From the NCBI GenBank assembly GCA_902801475.1, contig CADCIO010000042.1, forward strand, positions 1 to 44,473: 44,473 bases of DNA, read 5' to 3'. The notes under the pieces were generated by a model that was not told the DNA's origin, searched no databases, and saw only the letters and a program-made list of their open reading frames with translations. Source of the DNA: an uncultured Bacteroidales bacterium (GTDB taxonomy: Bacteria > Bacteroidota > Bacteroidia > Bacteroidales > Bacteroidaceae). This document shows, in pieces, positions 7,158-17,900 of the stretch (positions are counted from its first letter, which is position 1; each line of letters starts with the position of its first letter). The position numbers and the translations under genes are program-made.

Positions 7158-8400
7158 TGTCCTCGGCATTCTCGATGCCGACAGAGAGACGAACCAGGTC
7201 TGGAGCCACACCTGCCTCACGCAATTGCTCGTCAGAAAGTTGACGATGGGTGTGACTGGCTGGATGCAGCACACAGGTGCGGGCATCTGCCACGTGGGTC
7301 ACGATAGAGATGAAGTCGAGGTTGTCCATGAACTTGATGGCTTCTTCACGGCTTCCCTTCAAACCAAAGGCAATCACACCACAAGAGCCATTGGGCATGT
7401 ACTTCTGACCAAGGGCATAGTACTTGTTGGATGGCAGACCGCAGTAGTTCACCCAACCCACCTTCGGGTTCTTTTCCAACCACTCTGCCACCTTCTGGGC
7501 ATTAGCACAATGCTGACGCATGCGGAGGTGGAGGGTTTCCAGACCGAGGTTGAGCAGGAAAGCATTCTGAGGAGCAGGGATGGAACCGAGGTCACGCATC
7601 AACTGAGCGACGAGCTTGGTCATATACGCCATCTTACCGAAGGCTTTGGTGTAAGTCAGACCATGATAGCTCTCATCGGGCGTGGTCAAACCAGGGAACT
7701 TGTCAGCATAGGCATCCCAGTCGAAGTTACCGCTATCCACCACACAACCACCTACTTGGGTCGCATGACCATCCATATACTTCGTGGTGGAGTGTGTCAC
7801 GATGTCACAGCCCCACTCGAAAGGACGACAATTAATGGGGGTTGCGAAGGTGTTATCCACGATCAATGGTACGCCATGCTTGTGTGCCATCTTGGCAAAG
7901 CGCTCAATGTCGAACACATTGCCACCAGGATTACTGATGGTCTCACCAAAGAAACACTTGGTGTTGGGACGGAACTCCTTTTCGATGCGCTCGTCATCCC
8001 AATCAGGATCAACAAAAGTGCACTCGATACCGAGTTTCTTCATCGTCACACCAAAGAGGTTATACGTGCCGCCATAGATGGCATTGGAGGTGATGAAATG
8101 GTCACCTGCCTGACAGATATTAAAGACTGCATAGAAGTTGGCTGCCTGTCCACTGGACGTGAGCATAGCACCCACACCTCCCTCGAGGGCTGCAATCTTC
8201 TTCGCCACCATATCGTTGGTGGGGTTAGCCAGACGGGTGTAGAAATAACCATTGTCCTTCAAGTCGAAGAGACGAGCCATCTGTTCGCTGGTCTCATACT
8301 TGAAAGTTGTACTCTGATAGATGGGCAACTGCTGGGGTTCGCCCTTCGTGGGTTTCCATCCGCCATGAATGCAGATGGTCTCAAGATTCTTCTTACTCAT
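7120..8400 (-). CDS. metY: O-acetylhomoserine sulfhydrylase (aminocarboxypropyltransferase)
   Basis: The 426-residue protein belongs to the Cys/Met-metabolism PLP family and makes homocysteine from O-acetylhomoserine and sulfide. The opening IHGGWKPTKGEPQQLPIYQSTT and the motif YTRLANPTND are typical of MetY. The PLP lysine is K207 in HSTTKYMDGH, and SSGQAA and DNTFATP are the cofactor-binding segments. The C-terminus reads PASHTHRQLSDEQLREAGVAP, LVRLSVGIENAEDIIADLEQA, as is normal. The gene is convergent with GH35 and overlaps it by 38 bp. It lies downstream of gdhA on the same strand but has its own promoter at 8427-8458. Confidence 0.94.
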   Translation of the reverse strand: MSKKNLETICIHGGWKPTKGEPQQLPIYQSTTFKYETSEQMARLFDLKDNGYFYTRLANPTNDMVAKKIAALEGGVGAMLTSSGQAANFYAVFNICQAGDHFITSNAIYGGTYNLFGVTMKKLGIECTFVDPDWDDERIEKEFRPNTKCFFGETISNPGGNVFDIERFAKMAHKHGVPLIVDNTFATPINCRPFEWGCDIVTHSTTKYMDGHATQVGGCVVDSGNFDWDAYADKFPGLTTPDESYHGLTYTKAFGKMAYMTKLVAQLMRDLGSIPAPQNAFLLNLGLETLHLRMRQHCANAQKVAEWLEKNPKVGWVNYCGLPSNKYYALGQKYMPNGSCGVIAFGLKGSREEAIKFMDNLDFISIVTHVADARTCVLHPASHTHRQLSDEQLREAGVAPDLVRLSVGIENAEDIIADLEQAMAKM

Positions 8401-8426
8401 ATTGTTGATTTTAGTTTTTTGTCATG

Positions 8427-8458
8427 CAAAGGTACAACAAAAAAACGCACCATGCAAA
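8427..8458 (-). promoter_or_regulatory. Promoter of metY
   Basis: Minus strand: TACCTTTG (8434-8427) and TTTG (8458-8455) with a 20-bp spacer. The -33 element lies in the loop of the gdhA terminator hairpin. Confidence 0.7.
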
Positions 8459-8474
8459 TACACGATGCGTTTTT
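8441..8474 (-). terminator. Terminator of gdhA
   Basis: AAAAACGCA (8441-8449) pairs with TGCGTTTTT (8466-8474). Read on the minus strand after gdhA, the stem ends in a T-rich run (TGCGTTTTTTTGTTG), as expected of an intrinsic terminator. It begins 53 bp after the gdhA stop. Confidence 0.65.
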
Positions 8475-8526
8475 CTTATTATTTCCGGAAATTCTGGAGA
8501 TTCCAGTGTTTCCTGATTACTTACAA

Positions 8527-9870
8527 TTAAACGATGCCCTGAGCCATCATAGCCTTCGCAACCTTCATGAAGCCTGCAACGTTTGCACCCTTCACGTAGT
8601 TCACGTAGCCGTCAGCCTCTGTACCGTACTTCACGCAGTTCTCGTGGATGTTCTCCATGATCCAGAGGAGCTTAGCGTCAACTTCCTCAGAAGTCCAAGA
8701 CAGACGCTCTGAGTTCTGAGACATCTCAAGACCTGATACAGATACACCACCTGCGTTAGAAGCCTTACCTGGAGAGTAAAGGATCTTAGCCTCCTGGAAT
8801 ACGCGGATAGCACCTGGAGTAGAAGGCATGTTAGCACCTTCAGCAACAGCGATCACACCGTTTGCAACGAGTGCCTTAGCAGCCTCTTCGTTCAACTCGT
8901 TCTGAGTAGCGCATGGGAGAGCGATCTGAGCGCCCTTCTCGAACCAAGGCTTTGCACCGTCACCAACATACTTGGCAGTTGGGTACTTGTCAACATATTC
9001 CTTGATACGGCCACGGTAAACGTTCTTGAGCTCCATGATGTAGTCGAGCTTCTCACGAGTGATACCGTCTGGGTCGTAGATGTAACCGTTAGAGTCAGAC
9101 ATGGTCATTGGGATACCACCGAGCTGGAGCACCTTCTCAGCTGCATACTGAGCCACGTTACCTGCACCAGAGATGAGCACCTTCTTACCCTTCACCTCGT
9201 CGCCCTTAGTCTTCAACATAGCGCGGAGGAAGTAAACTGTACCATAACCAGTAGCCTCAGGACGGATGAGTGAACCACCGAACTCAAGACCCTTACCAGT
9301 GAGCACACCGCTGTACTCACGAGTGAGCTTCTTGTACATACCGAACATGTAACCTACCTCACGGCCACCTACGCCGATGTCACCTGCTGGAACGTCGATG
9401 TCTGGACCGATGTGGCGACCCAACTCAAGCATGAAAGCCTGGCAGAAACGCATTACCTCAGCGTTGCTCTTACCACGTGGAGAGAAGTCTGAACCACCCT
9501 TACCACCACCCATTGGGAGTGTAGTGAGTGAGTTCTTGAAAGTCTGCTCGAATGCGAGGAACTTCAAGATACCAAGGTTCACAGAGCTGTGGAAACGGAT
9601 ACCACCCTTGTAAGGGCCAATGGCATTGTTGTGCTGGATGCGGTAACCCATGTTGGTCTGAATCTGACCCTTGTCGTCCATCCAAGTAACGCGGAACTGA
9701 TATACGCGATCTGGAATGCAGAGACGCTCGATCAAGTTCACCTTGTCGAACTCTGGGTGCTTGTTGTACTCTTCCTCGATAGTACCGAGAACTTCTTCTA
9801 CTGCCTGATGATACTCAGGTTCATTTGGAAAGCGACGCTTAAGGTCTTCCAATACTTTTTTTGCGTCCAT
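8527..9870 (-). CDS. gdhA: NADP-type glutamate dehydrogenase
   Basis: The 447-residue enzyme interconverts 2-oxoglutarate plus ammonia and glutamate. The catalytic lysine is K124 in LPMGGGKGGSDF. Substrate-binding motifs MGYRIQHNNAIGPYKGGIRFH and the nucleotide-binding GAGNVAQYAAEK are present. Length and sequence fit the hexameric GdhA of the E. coli type. The frame stays open to 9987, but the upstream part crosses the promoter boxes at 9945-9976, so MDAKKVLEDL at 9870 is taken as the start. It is divergent from the aminopeptidase gene, ends in a hairpin terminator, and is followed by metY. Confidence 0.95.
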   Translation of the reverse strand: MDAKKVLEDLKRRFPNEPEYHQAVEEVLGTIEEEYNKHPEFDKVNLIERLCIPDRVYQFRVTWMDDKGQIQTNMGYRIQHNNAIGPYKGGIRFHSSVNLGILKFLAFEQTFKNSLTTLPMGGGKGGSDFSPRGKSNAEVMRFCQAFMLELGRHIGPDIDVPAGDIGVGGREVGYMFGMYKKLTREYSGVLTGKGLEFGGSLIRPEATGYGTVYFLRAMLKTKGDEVKGKKVLISGAGNVAQYAAEKVLQLGGIPMTMSDSNGYIYDPDGITREKLDYIMELKNVYRGRIKEYVDKYPTAKYVGDGAKPWFEKGAQIALPCATQNELNEEAAKALVANGVIAVAEGANMPSTPGAIRVFQEAKILYSPGKASNAGGVSVSGLEMSQNSERLSWTSEEVDAKLLWIMENIHENCVKYGTEADGYVNYVKGANVAGFMKVAKAMMAQGIV

Positions 9871-9944
9871 GTCAAATGGTTTTAAAGTTGTTGTTTTATA
9901 AGTTGAAATCTTTAGTTTTAGTTCGCGTTTTGTGATTTCGGCTG

Positions 9945-9976
9945 CAAAGTTAGACTTTTTCCACAATTCTTGCAAA
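9945..9976 (-). promoter_or_regulatory. Promoter of gdhA
   Basis: Minus strand: TAACTTTG (9952-9945) and TTTG (9976-9973) with a 20-bp spacer. It rules out the longer gdhA frame starting at 9987. Confidence 0.72.
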
Positions 9977-10012
9977 AAATCTAACAAAAAAACATCTTTT
10001 TTTAAGAAAAAG

Positions 10013-10043
10013 TTTCAAATTTACTCAAAAACGACTAACTTTG
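10013..10043 (+). promoter_or_regulatory. Promoter of the aminopeptidase P gene
   Basis: TAACTTTG at 10036-10043 is an exact -7 box; TTTC at 10013-10016 is a one-mismatch -33 box 19 bp upstream. Transcription near 10050 leaves the TTG at 10093 as the first plausible start. The region 9871-10092 thus holds two divergent promoters. Confidence 0.6.
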
Positions 10044-10092
10044 TGGAAAAATTACAGCAACAAAACTGCATTTATACAGAATTAACGACATT

Positions 10093-11865
10093 TTGAAGAC
10101 AACAGAAAAAATAAAGGCATTACGCCACCTCATGCAACGGGAGGGCATCCATGCCTTCATCACCCCCAGCACCGATCCACACGCTGGCGAGTATGTGCCT
10201 GAGCGTTGGAAGTCACGTCGATGGCTAAGCGGTTTCACGGGTTCAGCTGGTACAGCTGTGGTCACACTCGACCAAGCTGCCCTGTGGACAGACTCACGCT
10301 ATTTCATCCAAGCCACAGAACAACTGGCAGATTCCAACTTCGTGCTGATGAAGGAAAAGATAGAGGGAACCCCCACGATTTCCGAATGGTTAGGGGCTGT
10401 CCTGCCCCAAGGAAGTGTGGTAGGTGTGGATGCGTGGGTCAACACCACCTCCGAGGTGGAGAACCTGGAAAAGGAACTGCAAGCATGTGGCATTTCCCTA
10501 CGCACAGACCTGGATCCTTACGAGGAACTCTGGACCGACCGTCCCTCCATTCCCCAGAGCAAAGCTTTCATCCAGGGACTGGAATATGCCGGGGAAAGTG
10601 CTGCGTCCAAAATTCGGCGCATCCGTGAGAAGATCGGACAAAATGCCATCGTGGTTTCCAGTCTCGAAGAAGTGGCATGGACACTCAACCTGCGGGGCAA
10701 CGACGTATGCTACACGCCCTTCATTCTCGGTTATGTGCTCATCACACCTGCCGATACATTATTATATATAGACAAGGAGAAGGTCACGTCCGAGGTGGCT
10801 GATTATCTGCACCAAGAGGGAGTTTGCATCCGTGCATACAGCGACATCATCGCCGACCTTCAGCACCTCGACATCCCCGTCCTGGTACAACCCGACAAGA
10901 CCAACTATGCCGTCTATTCAGCCATCCAGCACCCCATCCGGAAGGAGAGTATCGTGGAACAGATGCTCATCATCAAGAACGAGACAGAGATCCGAGGTTT
11001 CCGTCACGCGATGGAGAAAGATGGTGTGGCGATGGTCAAATGGATGAAGTGGACCCTGGAGAACGTACCCAAGGGGGGACAGACCGAACTCTCACTCTCC
11101 AGGAAGCTGGAGGAGTTTCGTGCCGAACAGCCTCTGTTCATGGGTCTCAGTTTCGAGAGCATCATGGGTTATGCACATCATGGTGCCATTGTCCATTACG
11201 ACCCGACACCCGAGACGGACATCCCTGTCAAACCTGAAGGACTCCTGCTCATCGACTCAGGGGGTCAATACCTCGATGGCACCACCGACATCACACGTAC
11301 CATCCCATTGGGACCCCTCACGTGGGAGATGCGTCGCGACTACACTCTCGTACTCAAAGGTTGGATCCGTCTGGGTTCTGCGGTCTTCCCCAAAGGCACC
11401 TGTGGTACCCAACTCGATGTACTTGCCCGTGAAGCCATGTGGAAACACGGCATCAACTACCTGCACGGCACCGGTCATGGGGTGGGTCAATTCATGTCTG
11501 TACATGAAGCCATCGACCTCCACCAGTTCCGCATGCAGTGGCGCCCCACCCCCCTCCTTCCAGGCATGACCATCACCGACGAACCCGGCATCTACATCGA
11601 AGGCAGTCATGGTGTGCGCCACGAAGACACCCTCCTCGTCGTTCCCGCCACCGAAGGCATCACCTTCGGACCCTACTACACCTTCGAGCACCTGACCCTC
11701 TGTCCCATCCTGACCTCTCCCATCCTCGTGGAGATGCTCACCGACGACGAGCGCCAATGGTTCAACTCCTACCAACAAACTGTCTTCCAACGCCTGGCAC
11801 CCCTCCTCGACCCCAACCACCAAGCCTGGCTCCAAGAAGTCACCCAACCCCTCCCCTCTCCCTAA
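10093..11865 (+). CDS. Xaa-Pro aminopeptidase (M24B), TTG start
   Basis: The 590-residue cytoplasmic metallopeptidase removes N-terminal residues that precede proline. It has the three-part build of long aminopeptidase P: two N-terminal creatinase-like domains (from about residue 1, with [20 protein letters not shown] and [11 protein letters not shown]) and a C-terminal pita-bread catalytic domain. Metal ligands are visible in [31 protein letters not shown] and FEHL. The start is TTG at 10093. No in-frame ATG precedes it after the promoter, and the next ATG (codon 14) would remove conserved N-terminal residues. Its 3' half is unusually rich in CCC and ACC codons. RuvA follows after 131 bp. 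Confidence 0.92.
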   Translation: MKTTEKIKALRHLMQREGIHAFITPSTDPHAGEYVPERWKSRRWLSGFTGSAGTAVVTLDQAALWTDSRYFIQATEQLADSNFVLMKEKIEGTPTISEWLGAVLPQGSVVGVDAWVNTTSEVENLEKELQACGISLRTDLDPYEELWTDRPSIPQSKAFIQGLEYAGESAASKIRRIREKIGQNAIVVSSLEEVAWTLNLRGNDVCYTPFILGYVLITPADTLLYIDKEKVTSEVADYLHQEGVCIRAYSDIIADLQHLDIPVLVQPDKTNYAVYSAIQHPIRKESIVEQMLIIKNETEIRGFRHAMEKDGVAMVKWMKWTLENVPKGGQTELSLSRKLEEFRAEQPLFMGLSFESIMGYAHHGAIVHYDPTPETDIPVKPEGLLLIDSGGQYLDGTTDITRTIPLGPLTWEMRRDYTLVLKGWIRLGSAVFPKGTCGTQLDVLAREAMWKHGINYLHGTGHGVGQFMSVHEAIDLHQFRMQWRPTPLLPGMTITDEPGIYIEGSHGVRHEDTLLVVPATEGITFGPYYTFEHLTLCPILTSPILVEMLTDDERQWFNSYQQTVFQRLAPLLDPNHQAWLQEVTQPLPSP

Positions 11866-11879
11866 CCTCAAAAAATATC

Positions 11880-11920
11880 AATTATTGGACCCAATTATTG
11901 GCAATTATTGCAAATTATTG
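11880..11920 (+). repeat. Four AATTATTG units after the aminopeptidase gene
   Basis: AATTATTG occurs at 11880, 11893, 11903 and 11913 (spacings 13, 10 and 10 bp). It lies between the aminopeptidase stop and the AT-rich repeat before ruvA. The role is unknown. Confidence 0.55.
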
Positions 11921-11957
11921 TTTTTCCAAGCCTCAGAAGGAGGCGCAGGAGCCACCC

Positions 11958-11995
11958 CAATTCTCAATTTTCAACTTTCAATTTTCAATTTCCAA
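11958..11995 (+). repeat. Dispersed TTTTCAATT repeat just before ruvA
   Basis: A run of CAATTCTCAATTTTCAACTT-like units ends one base before the ruvA ATG, so it forms the translation-start region of ruvA. It resembles the copies at 6394-6424 and, inverted, 22603-22629. Confidence 0.7.
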
Positions 11996-11996
11996 C

Positions 11997-12599
11997 ATGA
12001 TCGAATACATCCGAGGCATTCTCGACGAACTCACCCCCACCCAAGCCACCATCGAAGCACATGGTGTCGGCTATATCCTCAACATCTCGCTCAACACCTA
12101 CACAGCCTTGCAAGGGAAGAGCGAAGCACGTCTCTTTGTCTATGAGTCCATCCGCGAAGATGCATGGACGCTTTATGGCTTTGCCACCAAACAGGAACGT
12201 GAACTCTTCCTCATGCTCATCAGCGTGAGTGGCGTAGGTGGCAACACAGCCCGTACCATGCTCAGCAGTTTCTCTGCCCCAGAATTGGCAGGTCTGATCA
12301 TGGATGGCAACGAACGTATGCTCAAGACCGTCAAGGGACTGGGTGCCAAGACCGCCCAGCGCATCATTGTGGAACTGCGCGACAAGGTCGTTTCCTTGGG
12401 CATCGAGGCAGTCTCTCCTTCAGGCGACAACGCAGCTCCGTCCCTCCAGAACAATGAAATCTACAACGAGGCCTGCGAAGCCCTCAAGATGCTCGGATTC
12501 CCACCAGCTCCTGTGGCCAAGACCGTCAAGGCAATCCTCAAGGACGAACCCTCGGCTCCCGTCGAGAAGGTCATCAAACTCGCCCTCAAGATGCTGTAA
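11997..12599 (+). CDS. ruvA: Holliday junction branch migration protein RuvA
   Basis: The 200-residue protein has the normal RuvA layout: an OB-fold N-terminus ([26 protein letters not shown]), two helix-hairpin-helix DNA-binding motifs (around [14 protein letters not shown] and [19 protein letters not shown]), an acidic linker and a C-terminal RuvB-binding domain ([10 protein letters not shown] to the end). It binds four-way junctions and works with the RuvB motor in recombination and repair. The ATG at 11997 fits the family exactly; the longer frame extending into the aminopeptidase gene is not used. RuvA next to sprA is a recurrent arrangement in Bacteroidetes; here a patatin gene lies between them. 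Confidence 0.95.
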   Translation: MIEYIRGILDELTPTQATIEAHGVGYILNISLNTYTALQGKSEARLFVYESIREDAWTLYGFATKQERELFLMLISVSGVGGNTARTMLSSFSAPELAGLIMDGNERMLKTVKGLGAKTAQRIIVELRDKVVSLGIEAVSPSGDNAAPSLQNNEIYNEACEALKMLGFPPAPVAKTVKAILKDEPSAPVEKVIKLALKML

Positions 12600-12634
12600 C
12601 ACAACATCCTCACCTATTTTCATCAGAAACAGAC

Positions 12635-14848
12635 ATGAAGAAACTTCTCCTTTTGTTCATCATGGCACTCCAGATACAGAGTGTCTATAGTCAAGAATCC
12701 ACCGATCCCAACAGGAAAAAAGTGGCAGTGGTGCTGAGCGGTGGTGGCGCCAAGGGTATGGCACATATTGGTGCGTTGAAAGTCATCGAACGTGCTGGCA
12801 TTCCTGTCGATTATGTCACAGGCACTAGCATGGGCAGCATCGTGGGTGGACTCTACTCGATTGGTTACAATGCCAACATCCTCGATTCCTTGGTACGCAC
12901 CATCGATTGGAACTACACCCTCTCCGACCGCGAAGACATGAGTCAGCAGAGTCTGCGCGACCGCGAGAAACAGAACACCTACGCCTTCTCACGTGGATTC
13001 ACACTGGGCAAGCGCAACAGCAATGATGGTGGTCTCATCAAGGGAAAGAACCTGGCACAGCTGTTCCAGAAACTCTGCTTGGGTTATACAGACTCATTGG
13101 ATTTCAACAAATTTCCGATCCCCTTTGCTTGTGTGGCGACCGACATCATCGACAACACAGAGTACGATTTCCATTCGGGACGTCTGCCCCAGGCCATGCG
13201 GGCATCGATGGCAATCCCTGCCGCCTTCTCACCTGTCCGTATCGGTGATAAAGTGCTGGTGGATGGTGGTTTACGCAACAACTACCCTGCCGACATCGCC
13301 CGTGAGATGGGTGCCGACATCATCATTGGTGTCACCGTTCAGGGGGCTCCTAAAACCAGCGATGACCTGGGACATACCATCAGCATCCTCAGTCAGATCA
13401 TCGATGTGAACTGTAAGAACAAATACGATGAGAACTTGGCCATCACCGATGTACCCATCCGCGTGAACACAGAGGGTTACAACGCTGCCAGCTTCAATGA
13501 CAACGCCATCAACGAACTCATCCAACGGGGTGAGGATGAAGCCATGAAACATTGGGACGAACTGATCGCCCTCAAGCAACGCATTGGCATTGACGACTCA
13601 TTCGTTCCTCCTGTACTGACCCCCCAGAATCCATCAGCACTGACGGAGACGGTGAAGGTCAATCGCTTCGTCTTTGAGAATTTCACATCGCATGACGAGC
13701 ACTTCATCCGTTCCAAGTTCCACCTGAGCAAATACGACAGCATCGACGCGCGTCAAGAAGCGGAGATTGCCACGTCCATGCGCATCGACCTCTTCTACCA
13801 GACCGTCGATACACGTTCCGTGCCTGAAGGCGATGGTTACGTCCTCATCTTCACTGCCGGCAACAAAAAGACCAGTCAGGTGAATTTAGGTGGACGGTTC
13901 GACACAGAGGAAATCGTGGCCCTGCAAATCAACGCAGACCATCCCCTGCAGACCTCCATCCCCATCGATGTGGACCTGACCATCCGTCTGGGAAAACGCA
14001 TCATGGGCAAAGGTGAACTCACCTTCCATCCCCGCAGTTTCACACGACCATGCTTCTCCTATGTGTTCCGTCACAACGACATGGATCTCTACGAATCAGG
14101 GGAGCGTGACCACAGTTTCAAGTACAACCATCACCAATGGAACCTGACACCCATCAACTTCAACGTACGCAACTTCAACCTGCAGGCCAACATCCGATGG
14201 GACTACATCCATTTCCTCGGCAATCTGCTCACCACAGGTAAGACCCCCGTCACACTGCAGAACGACCACTACTTCAGCTATCACGCACTCGTCAGATACA
14301 ACTCCGAAGACAACTGGTATTTCCCCACCATCGGTTCCCGTTTCAAGATGGAATATGCCTACCTCACCGACAACTTTGCCGAAATGGGTGACAAGCCAGG
14401 CGTGAGCGACCTCAATGCCAACTGGCGCACCTCCATCCCCTTCAGCAAACGCTTCACCCTCCAACCCCTGATCTACGGCAGATGCCTCTTCGGTGCCAAT
14501 ATTCCAGTCGTCTATGGCAACACCATTGGTGGTGAGTGGTTCGGACACTATCTGGAGCAGCAGATGCCTTTCGCAGGAATGGGCAATCTCGAATACACCG
14601 ACCAGCACTTCCTCGCCCTGCAGGTACAAGGACAACAGCGCATCGCCACCAACCACTTCATCCTCCTCCGCATAGCAGCCGCCCAACATGCCGACGAGTT
14701 CAAACACGTGTTCGAGCGCAAAACGATGTTAGGAGGCCAACTCGCCTACTACTACAACACCGTCATCGGTCCCCTCGGCGCCACCCTAGGCTATACCAAC
14801 AAAACCAAGAAACTCAACCTCTACCTCAACCTCGGCTTCGAATTCTAA
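12635..14848 (+). CDS. Patatin-like phospholipase with C-terminal beta-barrel (PlpD/RssA type)
   Basis: A signal peptide (residues 1-20, ending YSQ) is followed by a patatin domain (about 27-320). It shows the oxyanion hole GGGAKG, the nucleophile S65 in GTSMGS and the catalytic D210 in DGG. After a POTRA-like segment (about 340-420) comes a region of amphipathic beta strands ending in phenylalanine (LNLGFEF), as in outer-membrane barrels of the BamA/TamA superfamily. The product should be anchored in the outer membrane and carry a lipid hydrolase domain. Length 737 is normal. It starts 35 bp after ruvA and may be co-transcribed with it. Substrate lipids are unknown. Confidence 0.9.
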   Translation: MKKLLLLFIMALQIQSVYSQESTDPNRKKVAVVLSGGGAKGMAHIGALKVIERAGIPVDYVTGTSMGSIVGGLYSIGYNANILDSLVRTIDWNYTLSDREDMSQQSLRDREKQNTYAFSRGFTLGKRNSNDGGLIKGKNLAQLFQKLCLGYTDSLDFNKFPIPFACVATDIIDNTEYDFHSGRLPQAMRASMAIPAAFSPVRIGDKVLVDGGLRNNYPADIAREMGADIIIGVTVQGAPKTSDDLGHTISILSQIIDVNCKNKYDENLAITDVPIRVNTEGYNAASFNDNAINELIQRGEDEAMKHWDELIALKQRIGIDDSFVPPVLTPQNPSALTETVKVNRFVFENFTSHDEHFIRSKFHLSKYDSIDARQEAEIATSMRIDLFYQTVDTRSVPEGDGYVLIFTAGNKKTSQVNLGGRFDTEEIVALQINADHPLQTSIPIDVDLTIRLGKRIMGKGELTFHPRSFTRPCFSYVFRHNDMDLYESGERDHSFKYNHHQWNLTPINFNVRNFNLQANIRWDYIHFLGNLLTTGKTPVTLQNDHYFSYHALVRYNSEDNWYFPTIGSRFKMEYAYLTDNFAEMGDKPGVSDLNANWRTSIPFSKRFTLQPLIYGRCLFGANIPVVYGNTIGGEWFGHYLEQQMPFAGMGNLEYTDQHFLALQVQGQQRIATNHFILLRIAAAQHADEFKHVFERKTMLGGQLAYYYNTVIGPLGATLGYTNKTKKLNLYLNLGFEF

Positions 14849-14944
14849 TCACCCATGATTAGAGAATCCTTTCTTGCATTTTCTGCCTTATAAATACAAT
14901 AATGTAAGAATTTGTACGTTTATTAGGATAGAATATGTAGGAAT

Positions 14945-14960
14945 GGGGTGTTGGTACCCC
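14945..14960 (+). promoter_or_regulatory. Small hairpin before the sprA start
   Basis: GGGGT-GTTGGT-ACCCC can fold into a 5-bp stem 19 bp before the TTG start of sprA. In a Bacteroidetes leader without a Shine-Dalgarno site it could affect translation. This is a weak suggestion. Confidence 0.25.
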
Positions 14961-14979
14961 ACAATATAGTCGTTGGATC

Positions 14980-17900
14980 TTGAAGCAGACACTTCGAAAT
15001 ATATTATATATCTTATTGGTAATGACGAGTATAAGTGCTATTGCGGAGGTGAGCAATAGTTCGGTATTCTCGTCATTGGTTGTGGTGTCTGGTCAGGGGG
15101 AGGCTTCTGGCAAGGAGGCAGTGTCGGGTGACACGGTGAAGGTGAAGAAGACGGATTATCCGCAGGAGGTGCATGGAGAGGACTTTTCCATGGACTTGAA
15201 GGATCCGGATAATCTGAAGCCTGACACGGCTGTATATGACGAGAAATCAGGACTTTACAAGGTGGGTACGAGGTTGGGCGACAACTTCCTGAGTCAGCCT
15301 TGGATGATGACACCAGATGAGTATCTGAAGTGGTCGGAACAGAAGTCGTTCAGGGACTATTTCAAGGTGAGGAACGACTCGTTGTTCACGACCAAGGGAA
15401 AGGAGAAGTTTGACTTCACCAACATGCACTTCGATTTGGGACCTGCCGAGAAGATTTTCGGTCCTGGTGGTGTGCAGATCAGGACACAAGGTAGTGCGGA
15501 GATGAAGTTCGGCTACAACTACAAGTTCATTGACAACCCCTCCCTGTCTGACCGTAGTCGTGTGACGCGGGCTTTTGATTTCGATGAGAAGATCAATATG
15601 AGCGTGAATGCGAAGGTGGGTGACCGCATGGATTTCAACATCAACTACAATACGGAGGCCACCTTCGACATCGATGCCAAGAACCTGAAACTGAGTTATG
15701 AAGGTAAGGAAGATGACATCGTGAAGTTGATCGAGGCAGGTAATGTCTCCTTCCCCACCAATTCGAGCCTCATCCGGGGTTCGAGTGTGCTGTTTGGTAT
15801 CAGGACAGACCTGCAGTTTGGACGTTTGAGACTGCAAGCTGTGGCCAGTCAGAAGAAGACGCAATCGACCACCGTGGGCAGTCGGGGAGGTAACCAGCTG
15901 AACACGTATGACATCCAGGCCTACGACTATGACGAAAACCGTCACTTCTTCCTCGCCCATTACTTCCACGACAGTTATGACAAGGCCTGCTCCACCCTTC
16001 CCACCATCACCAGTGGTGTGACCATCAACCGCGTTGAAGTGTGGGTGACCAACACCGGTGGACAGACCACGAACACCCGTAACATCGTCGGTCTGGTGGA
16101 TTTGGCAGAGGGCATCAAGATTGCCAACAGCACGTGGGCAGGTTCCCGACTGGACGTTCCCAGCAACGAGAGCAACAAGTTGTATGCCTATATGGTGAGC
16201 ACCTACAGTGATGCCCGCAACATGGACCAGACGAGTACGGTGCTGGATCCTGTGATGGTGGGTGGCATCGAGTATGAGAAGGTGGAGAACGCACGTCTGC
16301 TGCCCTCCTCCGAATACACGTTGAACAAGCACCTGGGTTATATCAGTCTGAAGAACACCCTCCAACCCAATCAGGTGTTAGCCGTGGCTTACGAATACAC
16401 GTATAACGGACAGACCTACCAGGTGGGTGAATTCTCAGCCGACCAGAAAGACAACGACAAGGCCTTGTTCGTGAAACTGCTGAAGAACACCTCCGGTTCG
16501 CCCCGCATCGCCAACTGGGACTTGATGATGAAGAACGTCTATTACCTCAAGGCCATGTCCGTGCAGAAAGAGAAGTTCAAGTTGGACATCAAATACCTGA
16601 GTGACACGACAGGTGTGAAACTCAGCTATATCCCTGAAGAAGCCTTCAAGCAGACCACCCTGTTGAAGATGCTCAACCTCGACCGACTGGATGACAACCA
16701 GAAGACCAATCCGAACGGCAGGTTCGACTTCATCGAAGGCTATACCATCCTCGCCCAGACAGGTCATGTCATCTTCCCCGTAGCAGAGCCTTTCGGTGAC
16801 TGGCTGCGCAAGAAACTCGGTGATGAAGACCTGGCCGACAAGTACTGCTACGACGAGCTCTATGACTCCACCAAGACTGTCGCCAAGCAGATAGCAGAGA
16901 AGAACAAATTCACGTTGACAGGTGAATACAAGGCCACCAACGGCAGTGAAATCAATATCGGTCCTGGTGCCACCCCTGGTTCTGTGGTGGTGACGGCAGG
17001 GGGTGTGACCCTGGTGGAAGGCACCGACTACAGTGTGGACTACTCCTCCGGTATCGTCAGGATCATCAACCAAAGCATCATCGATGCAGGCACCAATGTC
17101 AGTGTCAGCTTGGAAAACCATGACTCCTTCTCCTTCATGCGCAAGACGATGTTGGGCGTGAACTGGGATTATGACTTCTCCAAGAACTTCAACATCGGTG
17201 GTACGTTCATGAAAGTGACCGAGAAAGCCCTCACCTCGAAAGTGAGGATGAACGAAGAACCATTGAACAACATGCTGTGGGGCTTCCATGTGAACTGGAA
17301 ACAGAACTCGCAGTGGTTGACCAACATGCTGGACAAGCTGCCCCTCCTCAACCTCAATGCCCCCTCCAGCATCTCCTTCACGGGTGAATATGCCCAACTC
17401 CAAGCAGGTGCGTCGAAGGACACACAGGGCAATGCCTCCTATCTGGATGATTTCGAGAACACCAAGAAACCCCATAGCGTGAGCAACCCCAAGGAGTGGA
17501 TGCTCTCCTCCACCCCCTCCCATCTGGAATATGGTAAGTTGACCAACGATGTGAAATATGGTTATAACCGTGCACGACTGGCATGGTACAACATCGACCC
17601 CCTCTTCACCCGTCGATCCTCCTCGCTGACCCCCAACCACATCAAGAGCGACCTCGACCAGCTGTCCAACCACTATGCACGTGAGGTCTATATCCGAGAG
17701 GTCTATCCGAACCGCGACACCAACTCGGGCGAGAGCAACACGTTGGACATCCTCAACCTGGCCTACTACCCCAACGAACGTGGTCCCTACAACCTCGACA
17801 CAGACCTGGACGAGAATGGTCATCTGAACGACCCCAAGAAACGTTGGGGCGGTATGATGACGAAGATCAACATGAGTGACTTTGAGGCCAGCAACATCCA

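Noticed and set aside
7225..8712. 495-aa open frame on the plus strand opposite metY and the end of gdhA
   Set aside because: It is antisense to two clear enzymes, has no recognisable domain and runs through the gdhA terminator and metY promoter; it reflects codon bias of the true genes.
9871..9987. 39-residue N-terminal extension of GdhA
   Set aside because: It overlaps the -7 and -33 boxes and is absent from known GdhA proteins.
11538..11996. Long upstream extension of ruvA into the aminopeptidase gene
   Set aside because: RuvA family proteins start at MIEYIRG; the extension is in another frame of a well-defined peptidase and is low-complexity Pro/Arg/His.
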